A stretch of DNA of 64,000 nt, taken from the NCBI GenBank assembly GCA_001566295.1, contig KQ964259.1:1-64000 (forward strand), given 5' to 3'. Shown in pieces: positions 9,955-21,003 of this stretch. The first letter of the stretch is position 1. Every line of letters begins with the position of its first letter. The notes under the pieces are model-generated. The model had not been told where the DNA came from and did no database searches. It was given only the letters and a program-made list of their open reading frames with translations. The position numbers were made by a program, and so were the translations under genes. This stretch comes from Microdochium bolleyi. Lineage: Eukaryota > Ascomycota > Sordariomycetes > Xylariales > Microdochiaceae.

Positions 9955-11666
9955 TCACGGACTGCTGCCGCATTCTCCAACATCCTCTTCTCCTCCCTCA
10001 CAGCTTGTTGACTTCCCTGCGTGCGGGCCTTTATAGACATCCCAGTCAATCTGTCGCTTTCTCAAGTAAGACTTCTTACCATCTCTCCACTCAACATGGT
10101 ACTTCTTGACAGGATACCCGTTCTTTCTGGTGGTGATGATTTTGAGGATTTCAATTCCGCGCCCATGACCGTTAAAGACTTCTTCGAAATCGCTTATAAG
10201 ATCCTTATCGATCAGTTCTCTTGGCTGCCAACTCGGCTCGCCGCTTTTCCACTGTACGAGGAACGTTCTACCCCATTTTTCGAGGATACTCTCAACATCA
10301 TATTCTTTATCACTAGCTACATTCGTAGGCGCTGTTAGCACTTGTACACGACCGAAGTTTTGGAGTAATATTAAGTGCTCACTTGTTTCAATGTTCAGCT
10401 GCTTTTTCTTAACCCTTTTGGTCTTCGGCTGGGAAGCTGGGGTTTGGTCCGTCTGCTGTTGACGTGGGCGCTTTCTGGTAGGATACTTAGTTGGTTTCTC
10501 TTTAGTGTCCCAAGGAAAGTGCACTGTAAATTCGTTGTCGCCCATGAACTCTAGTCGGGCGTCTTTCAGATCCCAGTTTCCGGTGCGGATTCGGCTGCTC
10601 GTGGCGATATCGCATCGAAATCCCAGCTCAAATTGCGGTGGAGAGCCGAAAGCGGTACACGTCAAACTTGACTGTTGCAGCAACCACTGCTGAGACGCGG
10701 CGATGACAGGATCTGACTTGGAGAGTTGTTTTTTCTCGGCATTGGCCGATCGCTGATAACCGAGCTCTGGTGACGGGAATCTTTCAGTAAGGGCCTCAGC
10801 TGGCTCGGGAGAGCAGGATAGATTCGCCACTGCATTCTGCGATTGAGTTTCAGTAGGGCGCTGGCAGTTGCTGAGATCGTCTTCGGAAACTTCATCCGAG
10901 ATCTGTTCACCAGTAACACGGCTGAGCTCCCGTTCGTCTTCGTCAGGCCCAAGTACTGGTCCTTGATCGACACTGATCCCTGGTGGACTTGCAAGAAGTG
11001 TGTCACCCGTCGCTTGGAGATCTGACTTAGGTGGCATGGGGAAGTATACTCGCGGGAGTTCATCTCCTCCATGGCTATCATGGTCCTTGGCATGTACTAG
11101 AGACGCTTTGGTGTTACCGAAACAAGAAGCTCGCAACCACAGCGTTATCCAGGGGTTAGCTTACCAGGTCGTTGATCTGCATGCGCAGAAAGACTTCTGG
11201 TGTCTTTGAGGTTAAGATCTGTGTTCCTCAGATCACTGCGATCGTCGTCCGGCCCCATATCAGCCACATTATCGGTTTGAAGGCCCTCGGCATGCGACGT
11301 TGAAGATGAGGGACATCCTGGAAGCGGTATTAATTCTGTCAATGATTCTCGAACAATAAACAATGATACCGTGTCTTGAGAAGGGTATATACCTTGTGCG
11401 CGAAACTTAGTAGCTATACCGTCTGGGCCCAGCCGTGAACAACCGTTGTTGCCTAGATAAGGGACAAGATAGTTATCCCCACAGCGGTTCGCGGCTCGGC
11501 TCGGCTGCTCGCTGCTAGGTGGACCTGCGCTGACAATAGGGATTTGCTGGCCAGATCCCGGACACTGTAGAGCAGGATCAAGCGAAGGCACAGCCGCATT
11601 CCATCTCTTTGGCTGGCCTGTAGTCGCGCCATTATAGAACTGTTGATTTCCCGGAGTGATGAGCAT
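9955..11666 (-). CDS. Protein with a chromo domain and a second chromo-like module
   Basis: Proposed CDS: complement(join(9955..11105, 11165..11666)), 550 residues. The ATG at 11666 opens exon 1. The 59-bp intron has a GTAAGC donor and CCAAAG acceptor, and the junction keeps phase 1. Exon 2 alone has no early ATG, which supports the two-exon model. The first 400 residues are low-complexity and acidic/basic, with a nuclear-localisation-like tract KTKRVKKKQ. A chromo domain follows near the C-terminus (YDVESILEKWGRTFLVQW...PSWQPRELI, with the aromatic positions of a methyl-lysine cage). Then comes a second chromo-like segment (EILKIITTRKNGYPVKKYHVEWRDG). No reverse transcriptase, integrase or helicase is present, so this is a free-standing reader rather than a retrotransposon integrase tail. 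It probably acts on chromatin; partner and histone mark are unknown. Confidence 0.75.
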
Positions 11667-11670
11667 ACTG

Positions 11671-11762
11671 ATGGTGGAAGGTGATGATGGTGGAAGGTGA
11701 TGATGGTGGAAGGTGATGATGGTGGAAGGTGATGATGGTGGAAGGTGATGATGGTGGAAGGT
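11671..11762. repeat. 16-bp minisatellite
   Basis: About 5.75 head-to-tail copies of GATGATGGTGGAAGGT, five full units from 11683 to 11762 with a partial unit before them. The units are practically identical. It begins 5 bp upstream of the chromo-domain gene's start codon and may lie in its promoter or leader. Confidence 0.85.
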
Positions 11763-14479
11763 GGTGATGAGGAGAAGAGTTCTTACCTATTGACCTTGCG
11801 GTTCCATGAAGCTTATATACTCGACAGATAGACAGTGCAGGACATTGAATCCCATCTCTCCTTGACTCTCGACAGGCGCTCGTGTATACCTTGAAGCCCA
11901 GGGCCAGAGTCCAGGTAGTGCAGGAGATAATTTTAGCGGAAGCCGTGCTATCCGTTGATTTAGGTAACGAAACTACTCTTGATTGGGTAGAACATACATC
12001 GCAGAGGCTGAGGACCCAGCCGGGGCCAAGGTTTTGAAGGTGCCTCATACGCACGGTCTACGATATGCCATTATTCCAACGAAGCCTACTCCGTGTTTTC
12101 CCGTCAGGATACTGAGATAAGCGTGCTCGTGCTGAACTCTGAAGCATATGGACTTCATCGTATCGTAAAAGGCTATACTACTGCTAGCACGTTTATAATT
12201 AAGGGCCACGCAAATTTTCCCTCGATGACACGCATGTCATAAGGCCGCATAGCACCAGCAGAGTCGCCTGCGATGCTAACGAAGGTGCTGCTGCATTATG
12301 TCGCCGTCGGGCGCGGAATAAGCGGATACACCGGGAAAAACGAGAGTTGTCATCGCCCAATGTGACATCTGTCAATCTTCTTCCGTCATGCGCATCGACT
12401 CCTCTTGCGTCTTCAACTTCGACGGCTCTGGAACGGCTAGTAGCACCTGTGGCATTGCATGCTCTTCTCTGATGGTACCTCGCATATCAGCTTTGTCCGA
12501 GGCTGCTGTGCCACTTGTATCTTGACTTCGAAACTCCGTAGAATCGAGTTGCTGGAGACGATCATCGACCGTAGCAAACCTCTCGCCTGTGCTCGTGATG
12601 AACTCTGTGATGTCATTCTCTCCCTTGCGCTCCGTGGTGGAGCGCTGCCCGCAGATTGAGGTGTGCCTGGTGTGGTGATCACTGACTCTCTCTTACTGTA
12701 CAGTACCATGGGTAAGGGACAGACAGTGTTGCTGTGTTCATCACGTGAGTCAACGTCGAGTGGTCATTCTCTAATTACTCAGTCATGGCCTTGATCTGCA
12801 TCTCTAGGAAGATGCCCTGGCGATCGCGCCATGAGTTGCTGAACATCATTGATTGAACTTCATTGATATTCCGCGCCAACCAATCATACTATGCCATCGA
12901 CTCAGCTTCTTGCACGCTGATGGGCGCACCTATTGGTCTCCCAGCACCGCGTCAACCACGACTCTAATTCAAGCTCCATATGTGGCTTCCCGTGGTGCGA
13001 CTCTATATATGGCTAATCCTAGATGTGGATGCGGCTCTGCATATCAGGGTGAGTACATTCTGGGTGGTAGCGCCTCTGGATTATTGTGGAGCTACCGATA
13101 AGCTTGGAGGCGAAAGTGCAATCGGGTTGTTCGCTGTGAGTACAGTACTGTAGTGCTGAGCATAAACTGTTTGTGAACCCGGATTGTGGTCACGACTGTA
13201 CTGTGGTTTGTTTAACAAAAAAATTGAAGGTACTGAAACATCCTATTTATGCAATACGTGAAGGATGGGATAAACCAAAATGCAACCAGAACTGGCTGTC
13301 GTCATTGCCCGCCCCGCTCACCTGCAGGCAGCTTCGTTTGTGGCTCCAGGCACTTGGCATCGCCAAGACAAGGAGGACCGTGCGCAGAGCGAGTTGCTTT
13401 CAGCGAGACAGGACACCAATTTCGAACTCAACTGTAGGAGATTTCCGTATGGCGCGCCAAAGATATCAAAAGTGTCATCACCCGTTAGCGGCTGTACTCA
13501 TCTCGCCTTGTAGAATTCGCCCTAGTGCTTGCATCGAAGCTAATCTTGGTACAAGTCTGCGGGCGGCTACGGCTATTAACGGCCTTCGTTAAGGTCGCGT
13601 CAATTACACTTTGGGTTTCAAGCCCAGCAGGCCAATAGAGATTGAAAAGCAGCATCAAGTTGGACACGTCTCGGCGTCTCTGAATGGTACAGTAGCCCTG
13701 GCACAGCGCTTCCCTGGCTGAGAGGCTCTGGCCAAGCGAGGATCCAGTTTTGGCAACTGCCGACAGGTGTGTGAAGCTGCTTGTTCGGGCCACCTGCAGG
13801 GATATCATAATTATGGTTTGGATTAGTAATCGTTCAGACAGGCTTTGACATTGCGTGGACTACGGCGTATGGTTGTTCGTCACTGTAACGCCAAGTGTGA
13901 GCAGGCAGTGCACGCGGTACCGGGACACTGTTGTGGCGGTGTCGCGTGGCTGGTTTACACTGAGCCATAGGTGCAGCGCATTGGTGCACGGCCTGCAGCA
14001 CGGGCCACTTGTCTACAGTGCTGCACTCTGAGACGATGCCGATGCGACACCTATCCGCCAGCGCAGCAGGACATGAGCGCTTGAGTAGGAATTCGACTCC
14101 TCAACGATCAATCTTTGTAATAGCAGAACCCCCACCAGCCGTCTGACTTGCGTTCGTGCCAGATGCCCCTACAGTGACGTCATGAAGACTCGTCTTGTGG
14201 TTTGTCATCGTTATACGGAAGTCAAATGCAGCCATTTTTGGATAATGAGAGAAAAAGCGATGGCTGAATTGTGCGCATTGTTCCAGTTGTTGGTCCATCC
14301 TATCAAGAATATCAGTGAACCGTGATCTACTACGGTGTGGAAGCAGCTAGTTTTGGAGAGCATGTCACGCGAGGGAAAATAACGGCATCCGTGCCCTAGG
14401 ATATGCGCCGAATGGGCCCAGCTGCACCTTGGTCTAAACCGTGCTACTAGCTGGTCCAAGCTGAGCCTGTGACCTATGG

Positions 14480-14530
14480 GCGTGTTCGGCAAAAGTCTGG
14501 GATGGGCTGTGCGGTTTTTGCCGAACACGC
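14480..14530. repeat. 15-bp inverted repeat with a 21-base spacer
   Basis: GCGTGTTCGGCAAAA (14480-14494) and TTTTGCCGAACACGC (14516-14530) are perfect complements. It may be a fold-back or the end of a small DNA transposon; no transposase is nearby. Confidence 0.6.
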
Positions 14531-14799
14531 TATCTACAGAAACACCTTCACCTTCAGAGTGTGTGCTTGGTGTGACTCCACATAGATCCATGCTAGTGGG
14601 GCATGCCCCACTGCTAATAATGTGCTCCGTATTTGGAGGTCAAGTATCTCAAGGTATTTGGAAGGGCAGACTGCTTCAGCAATTGAGAAGCAGTTGTACT
14701 GCAAAGTATCATTCAGCTTCGTCAAATGGCGCCAGTCTTGGAGCAGAAATATCGTCACAGCATCGGTGGTTTATACCACTAAACCACTGATGCGATGGA

Positions 14800-15460
14800 C
14801 ACAGGACTGATTTTCATTCATTATATATGTGATACTCTATATGTGGATCATTAAGTGACTTCGAATGACTTAGTTACAGATATGTATACATTACGATATA
14901 TATCGATAATATGTCTAATACTAATAAGCTTAAGCGATGTCTAGAGGTTTGGTGTGGTTCAGGGTTTGCCCCTGGAATGTGGATAAACTTTCAGTTTCCG
15001 TAACTCTAAATTTAGCGAAAGACCCCTAATGTTCTAGTTAGCTAGCAGACTCGTAATCAGTTTTAGCTCCTAAACCCTAAGGGGTATAAAATGATAGTAC
15101 TTTACAACTTATAAGTAAAATAAGGATCCAGAACTAGCTATAGTATAAGCAGTAAGCGAGTATCTCTATAGTACTACTTGTATAAACTGTCTCCTTTATC
15201 GTTCTACTCTAAGTCTTTTCCATGTCCTACCTATCGTATATTTTTCTAGAGTCCTATTCATAACCTACTCTACTCTATTACTCACACTATGAGGAAGGGA
15301 CAAAAGGGTTCTACTGTAGCCTATATGAATTAATATATTAAGACCTTATAAGCGGTTCCTAGCCTTCCTCTCCCTCTAAGTCCAGATAGAAGCTTTGATA
15401 AAACGACTATATTAGGTGAGAAGGGCAAGTATAGACACGAGAGAATTAAAAGTCTCTAGG
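14800..15460. other. AT-rich, TpA-rich block
   Basis: Composition changes sharply here. There are runs such as TATATATGTGATACTCTATA, many stop codons in every frame, and abundant TA dinucleotides. This fits a repeat mutated by repeat-induced point mutation. No reading frame survives. Confidence 0.55.
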
Positions 15461-15740
15461 ATGAATAAGCAATCTTTTCTCAATTACAAAAACGTGCACA
15501 CTGACTAGTTTGCCTAAAGATATCTGACGAGGTACCCCTGGACCCGACTGTTGCATGGGCCAAGCTCCATCTCTATTGTCAAGGCGCCATGACGGCAAGA
15601 CGACTATTAGCACAGTCAGATTCGTTAGTAAGTAAAGGATACCATTAATCGGCCAGTCTATCGACACTAGACTTCAGACAACTGACTCCCGACAATCAGC
15701 TGAACACGTGGTGGAACTCCAAAGCATAAAGCAGTTCTTC

Positions 15741-16750
15741 ATGTTCTGCTTGAATGGCCACCACAAAAGCCTTCAACGAGATAGCTGGCCGAACCTGCCA
15801 GACACACTGTTTGGTAACATCGATTCGATTTGGAAACCGCACGGCAGTGACACCATGGACATGATCCGGTTGATGGATTTCATTATAGAAGGTGACAACT
15901 TCTGGTGGCAGCAGAATCGCGAGACTCCCATTAGCGAGATACTGCATACCCTTGGTTCAAATGAGAACCCGCTCGTTCTCCGCAATCTACTGAGCGACAT
16001 CAATGGTATCAAAGCAAAGGCAAGTAGTTCGCGATGATGGAATTTCCGTCACACCGGCTTCCAGAGACTCCTCGCCTTGTATCCCAGCCTTTGCTGAGAT
16101 CGTACTCGGGTCGTTCCGCGCTCATTGAGATCTCTAAGCTAACTCGAAGTCCATGGGGCGCATGGTTTTTGCAGTTGTGGGTCCTCAGTGCCGCGATATC
16201 TACCAGGAAGGTGACCGAGGTTGGCGGCGATGTGTTAAATAAAGGCGGTTACGAGGCTGCGATCAATCTTTGGAAGAAAGTAAGGCCGGCCACGTCATCG
16301 CCACTAACTGACAGAGCAGATACTAATCGTGCGATCAAATTCTAGGTGCTTTTCATCTGGGACTATCTACACGGTGTAACGGATGTCCTCGCGGAGATCG
16401 TGGATGTCGTCTCGACCATTCTCGTCCGTGTTAACCAATACTGGTCAGACAAGTACAACAACGGCCTTTCGCTGTACCTCTCTGAGCGGTGGGAGGAATT
16501 CTTCATACTCCACTTTAGTCGTATGCTGCGCTGGACCAAGTGGTACATGCGTCATATCCTCATTGAGCCAAAGCAGCGTAAATGGATCAACCACCTCCTT
16601 TCAGGGACAACGAGCCTGCAGGAAACTCTAGACTTGATATGCGCTATCATCACCGCCCAAACCATTCTCCGTCGTCTGGACGCAATCGAGCCCATCCCCG
16701 ACAGCATGTTTTCGAGTGGTGACGGGCGGCTCGCCATGTTATCCATGTAG
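15741..16750 (+). CDS. Orphan protein, three exons
   Basis: Proposed CDS: join(15741..16005, 16065..16279, 16346..16750), 294 residues. The second intron (16280-16345) is clear: GTAAGG donor, CTAAC branch, TCTAG acceptor, phase 0. The first intron is ambiguous. Either a GT-AG intron 16006-16064, or a GC-AG intron 16020-16066 with the strong donor AAG|GCAAGT, keeps the frame; the second adds a few residues. The protein is rich in Trp and hydrophobic helices (AWFLQLWVLSAA, LFIWDYLHGVTDVLAEIVDVV), suggesting a helical, possibly membrane-associated fold. I do not recognise the family. The first in-frame ATG (15741) was chosen, but an upstream exon cannot be excluded. Confidence 0.55.
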
Positions 16751-17385
16751 CCAATGTATATTCCGCGAGCAACCTTGAATTGTCCGGCAGAACATCTGCA
16801 GTATTACATTGGCCGAGATATATAGCCTTCATCAACATCATCTTATGCCTGCTCGCCCAAGCGAGTATTGCCGAATGACGTGGCTACAGCGCCTGACAGT
16901 GCCTTGATGACAAGAAAGCCGACGAACAGGTTCATCCTTTGACAAAGATATCACATTATCTTTGCTAGCGGCGTTCCCCCTTTGCACCGTGGAAGACAGC
17001 TGAATGCACACGCCAGATAATTGCGACCACCCACCGTGCCAATTTGCCCATCGCGGATCTGTGCAATGGCAATGTTTCTACCCGCGCTCGCTTATGCCTG
17101 CACAATTATCCCACAGGTACATGTTAGATGTCGGGAGCACGTGCACAGTGCCTGGGAGTGCAACCATAACAAGCTCGTGTCAGTGAACAAATGCCACATA
17201 CGGGTTGAGCCAGACAGACGATGTTCAGGGTAAGTGCTGTTGTGGACAGGGGTTTCGATTTGGTCTGGCGGCGAAGTGGCCCTTGGCTGGCATACAAGAG
17301 GGCGACCCCTCGACTTCGAGAGGCCCTGCCCGGGCTCTCTCCTTCACAAAATTGCTCCTCTCATAGCATCCGCATCACAGTAGCC
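16751..17385. other. Intergenic region and probable 5' leader intron
   Basis: GTAAGT at 17230 and CACAG at about 17376-17380 could bound an intron in the 5' leader of the next gene. Nothing else is recognised. Confidence 0.4.
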
Positions 17386-18747
17386 ATGCGCGAGTGCTAC
17401 TTTCCCGAGAGCATGCAAACCCACGTCCAGTCGGGCCTTCGTCTCGATCCGGGAGACTGGAAGCTCAAGCACTCGTTGGCCGATTGGGACTTGGTTGAAA
17501 AGGCAGTGGCTTGTGACGGCGACCCAGTCTCTCTCAGTGATGGCGACCGCCAACGACTGTTGGACGTGTGCGGCCCATTCTGGGGCCGTGCTCTTGGCCA
17601 GCCGTCCTTACTGACCCCGATCGAGCGCCGAATCGCCAAAGGATGGCCTTCCGAGGATGTCATGGCTGCGAACGTCGCCAAGGTGGCACCGGGACTTACG
17701 CCAGAGGGTTTCCTCGCCAAGGTGGCTGAGGGTCCAGGCTGGATGACTCTGGCACAGACAGACCTCGTCGACCAGCGCTTCAACCTCCTGAAGCCAGGAC
17801 AGCGCCGCACGTGGTATAGCATGGCTCACTTTGACCGCTACCGGGCCGGGTGGCTGCTAGCTTCTGCAGAAGAGCGCAACGCTTACCGCAACTCCCAGCT
17901 CAGAGGCCAGCTGCTCCGCAGACCAGGCTTCGTCCTTGACGAGACTGCGCTGATCGAGAAAGCTGAGGCAGAGTGGGAGAAGCACCATAGTCGGCTGAAA
18001 GACCTGCGAGACCAGCCACCGTGGATCAAGCATATTCTCATGTCCAAGCTCTGGGGTGGATTTCCGCTCCGCTATGGATTCCCAGTCTACTTTACTAGCG
18101 AGCTGCACGCAGCCCTCGAGGAGAAACTGGTGTACGGCCGCGCACTGTACGGTGACAGTGAGAAAGGCAAACTCTTCGAGTCGCCCGTGGGTTTTGTTGC
18201 ATCATATCTCAGGAGCAGGATCTTCCAGTTTGGCAACTTCGTCGATGTAGCTAAGCAGGAAAGCTCCAGTCCGAGGGACGTCTGGATAGCCCAGCGCCTC
18301 AAGGACACGACGAACTACATCATCTCATACACTCCTCTGCCGCAGGAAGACGGTATCAGGATCCGATATCTCCATCGGATGGTGCGATATGGCGGAGCTC
18401 TCGAGGGGGGCGAAGAACCAAAGTGGAAATCCCACTGGCTTGACGAGCAGTATTTTGTTGTCCTCGACGCCTCCAGCCTACCGCCGGTGTCCGATATCTT
18501 GAACGACACAGACAACTCCATCAATGTTGCCGCCTGGTTATACGACGTCGACTGGGATCCCCCCACGGGTGCCACGCATGATGATGACGGCTACGCAGGT
18601 AGAGTCAAGGTGAGCCTTGGCTATCACCTCTATGTCGGGCTCTACCCGTTCTTGCTTCGCCCGGACTTCACCCTGAAGAAGGTTTGGGCCATCAAGTCAT
18701 CCGACGATTACATGTACCGAATCAAAGACTTTTCCGCGATAGCTTAG
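17386..18747 (+). CDS. Orphan protein, 453 residues, single exon
   Basis: The frame is open from 17221, but the strong GTAAGT right after ATGTTCAGG suggests the first part is a leader intron. The ATG at 17386, just after a CACAG acceptor, is therefore the likely start. The protein is acidic, Trp/Tyr-rich and soluble-looking, with no signal peptide or membrane segment. The C-terminal 150 residues contain conserved-looking blocks (EPKWKSHWLDEQYFVVLDA, NVAAWLYDVDWDPPTG, YHLYVGLYPFLLRPDF). I recognise no enzyme motif or known domain. Codon use matches the confident genes, so it is very likely real. It lies directly downstream of the other orphan (15741-16750) on the same strand, about 640 bp apart. 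Confidence 0.7.
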   Translation: MRECYFPESMQTHVQSGLRLDPGDWKLKHSLADWDLVEKAVACDGDPVSLSDGDRQRLLDVCGPFWGRALGQPSLLTPIERRIAKGWPSEDVMAANVAKVAPGLTPEGFLAKVAEGPGWMTLAQTDLVDQRFNLLKPGQRRTWYSMAHFDRYRAGWLLASAEERNAYRNSQLRGQLLRRPGFVLDETALIEKAEAEWEKHHSRLKDLRDQPPWIKHILMSKLWGGFPLRYGFPVYFTSELHAALEEKLVYGRALYGDSEKGKLFESPVGFVASYLRSRIFQFGNFVDVAKQESSSPRDVWIAQRLKDTTNYIISYTPLPQEDGIRIRYLHRMVRYGGALEGGEEPKWKSHWLDEQYFVVLDASSLPPVSDILNDTDNSINVAAWLYDVDWDPPTGATHDDDGYAGRVKVSLGYHLYVGLYPFLLRPDFTLKKVWAIKSSDDYMYRIKDFSAIA

Positions 18748-19870
18748 CCTAGAAAAGGAGAACACGTGTTATCCAGCATGTCTGAGGGCGTTGGCGAGTC
18801 CTCATGATAACACAAAAGCTTTTGCGACAGAACCCCACTCCCTTGGCAGCGTGATCATTATTTAATTCTTGCTACATTTGCTATACAGAGTGCATGGTCA
18901 CCTTTTGAGATCTCCTCGAGCAGCCGAGAGAGACAGGCAGGCTGCCCATTGTAGCGCAGGTCACGACGCTGACGGGACGTAGTAGGTAAGGAGGTCGTCG
19001 AAGCTTGACAGCGGCAGTCCTTGTTGTCCCGATCTACTGCCCATCAGACTCGCCGTCCTTTCCTCTAACTTAGATCCGGTCGGGCCAAGTGGTCTTTGGC
19101 ATATCAAGCTAGGCGCGGCCAGAATATGAACGCGGGAGGTTGCGGCTTCCCTGTCAACCAACATAATGGCACCTTGACGGTGACGGTGACCGGCTGGAGG
19201 GTCCTGTGCCGGATGGCCGTTGGGTGACCACGAGCGCCCTTGAACAAACTCCCCTGGATCTGCACGACGACGGAGCGGTCCGAGATGGTTGTTGGTCACG
19301 TCCAACAGGTACATGGAGGTACAGCAGGTACGTGGAGGTACAAGTCGTGCCTGGGAGCGCAGAATCCATCAAGGTTATCCCCGACAGGACAGGCCTCTGC
19401 CCCTATTTGGCGGCGGAGGTGCCATCGACTTTTCCGGGGCATCCAGCTCTGGGCCAACATCGTCCTCTCAAGTGTTAGTAATTTTGCATCGCCTTTTGTG
19501 GCTCTCCGGTGTAGATACTAGTGACCGCCAATCTCGGCAGGCATGGATTTGCATGAGTCCGCGACAATGGGCGCGCATATGGATGACCGAGTCTACCGAA
19601 ATGACTCCAAAAAGCCACCCGTGCACGGCTCGACTGAAGGGCCTCCATGTCCTTCGTGCCAAGGCTGTGAACAATCCCTGAGCCCGCAGGACTTTCCTTC
19701 TCGAGACACACCTGACAGACAATGTAGTGCAATACGGAAGGCGACGAACCCGGTGGCTTTCGTAGGCTAGCATACTGCTGCGAAGCTGAGATCGGATGTG
19801 CTGGGGAAATCTAGGAACTTGGTCGCCTTGATGGAGTCAAAGGTGCGGTCTTGCTGCGTCAGCCTTGGTG
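18748..19870. other. Intergenic region upstream of the LysM gene
   Basis: No convincing gene. A short imperfect tandem of about 19 bp, built on GGTACRTGGAGGTAC, lies at 19306-19342. Confidence 0.5.
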
Positions 19871-19877
19871 TATAAAA
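19871..19877 (+). promoter_or_regulatory. TATA box of the LysM gene
   Basis: TATAAAA lies 107 bases before the start codon of the LysM gene, a usual distance for a fungal TATA element plus leader. Confidence 0.5.
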
Positions 19878-19977
19878 ACCACGGATGCTCAGCGTGCTCC
19901 AACCTGGAGGCGTTTAGAACATCATCGACAGTCGCAAACAAAACCTCTCAGCCACTTTTTTCCTGGCGGCTACCATC

Positions 19978-21003
19978 ATGCGTTCCACGGCCTTGTTTCT
20001 TCTGGCCGCCAGTCTGCCTGTTGCCTGGGCAGGTCCTGTAGCGGTCAGACAAGCATTTGAGGTCGACCCCAACACGACCAAGTACTGCACGTGGTACCAC
20101 GACGTCATTGAGGGAGACACCTGCGAATTTATCCTCGCTTCATGGGAGATCTCCCTGGAGACTTTCATGCGCTGGGTGGGCTGAACCTTGTGCTAGGAAA
20201 ACTGTTGACTTGCAAGAAGCGATGGCTAACTCAAACACTCCAGAATCCATCCATCACGGCCGGCTGCGGTAACGTCCAAGTAAATCACTCTTACTGTATC
20301 GAAGGTATGATATTGTTCACAACTCAATGTGCTCGTGATGAAATTGGATCGAGACTGATTTCCGGCTCTGCCACCATCTTCCACAGCGATCGGCGAGCCT
20401 GCGCAGGCATCGACGACAATGACATCGAAGCCTCCCGCGGCCACCGCCACCGCGCCTCCGACAACCACCAAACCCTCCGCAACGGCCGCCCCAACCCAGC
20501 CCCCGACGCCCGGCACGAGCACCGGTGCCAACGGGGTTGCAACGCCGCTGCCGGTGCGCGCTGGGATGACAACAAACTGCAGGCGCTTCTACAAGGTCCA
20601 GCCCGGCGACACGTGCGACGCCATCATCGCTGCCGCAGGCATCTACGGACCCAATTTCTATATCTGGAATCCCGCCGCCAGGAGCGACTGCTCCGGGCTC
20701 TGGGCGAATACATTTTGCTGTATAGGTAACACCGTCGGCCCGTCCATCACCCTGAGGCCTCCGACCCCGACCACGACGACCAAGCCGCCCGCGGGCAACG
20801 GCGTCGCCACGCCCACGCCCTTCCAAGTCGGCATGGTCTCGAATTGCAAGAGCTTCTATCTCGTACGCAGCGGCGATACATGCTCCAGTATCGCCTCGGC
20901 CAGGGGCATCTCCGTCAACAACTTTATTCGCTGGAACCCGGCCGTCGGTGCAGGCTGCACGGGCATGTGGGCGAATACTTGGGCTTGCGTGGGGCTGATT
21001 TGA
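19978..21003 (+). CDS. Secreted LysM-domain protein (three LysM domains), chitin-binding effector type
   Basis: CDS: join(19978..20175, 20244..20304, 20387..21003), 291 residues. Both introns are canonical, with GCTAAC branch in the first and CCACAG acceptor in the second, and both keep the frame. A signal peptide (MRSTALFLLAASLPVAWA) starts the protein. LysM 1 lies at about residues 36-86 and is split by both introns, LysM 2 at about 151-199 and LysM 3 at about 240-288. Each has the fungal hallmark GDTC and a WNP or equivalent turn, with paired cysteines. Thr/Pro-rich linkers separate them. There is no chitinase or other catalytic domain, so it belongs with the LysM-only secreted proteins that bind chitin oligomers. 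In plant pathogens these shield hyphae or mask chitin from host receptors; that role here is inference. Confidence 0.93.

Larger units (their letters stand above)
11763..15740. other. Long gene-poor region
   Basis: Scattered short ORFs on both strands (for example 12437-12709, 13173-13592, 14476-14790) without motifs, signal peptides or credible splice structures. It contains the inverted repeat at 14480-14530 and the AT-rich block at 14800-15460, so decayed repeats are a likely source. Confidence 0.5.

Noticed and set aside
11632..12054. 140-residue minus-strand ORF ending in His/Pro/Ser repeats
   Set aside because: The repeats are translation of the 16-bp minisatellite. The rest has no motif.
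20226..20826. Minus-strand ORFs over the LysM gene
   Set aside because: Shadows of the Thr/Pro/Ala-rich linker coding region.
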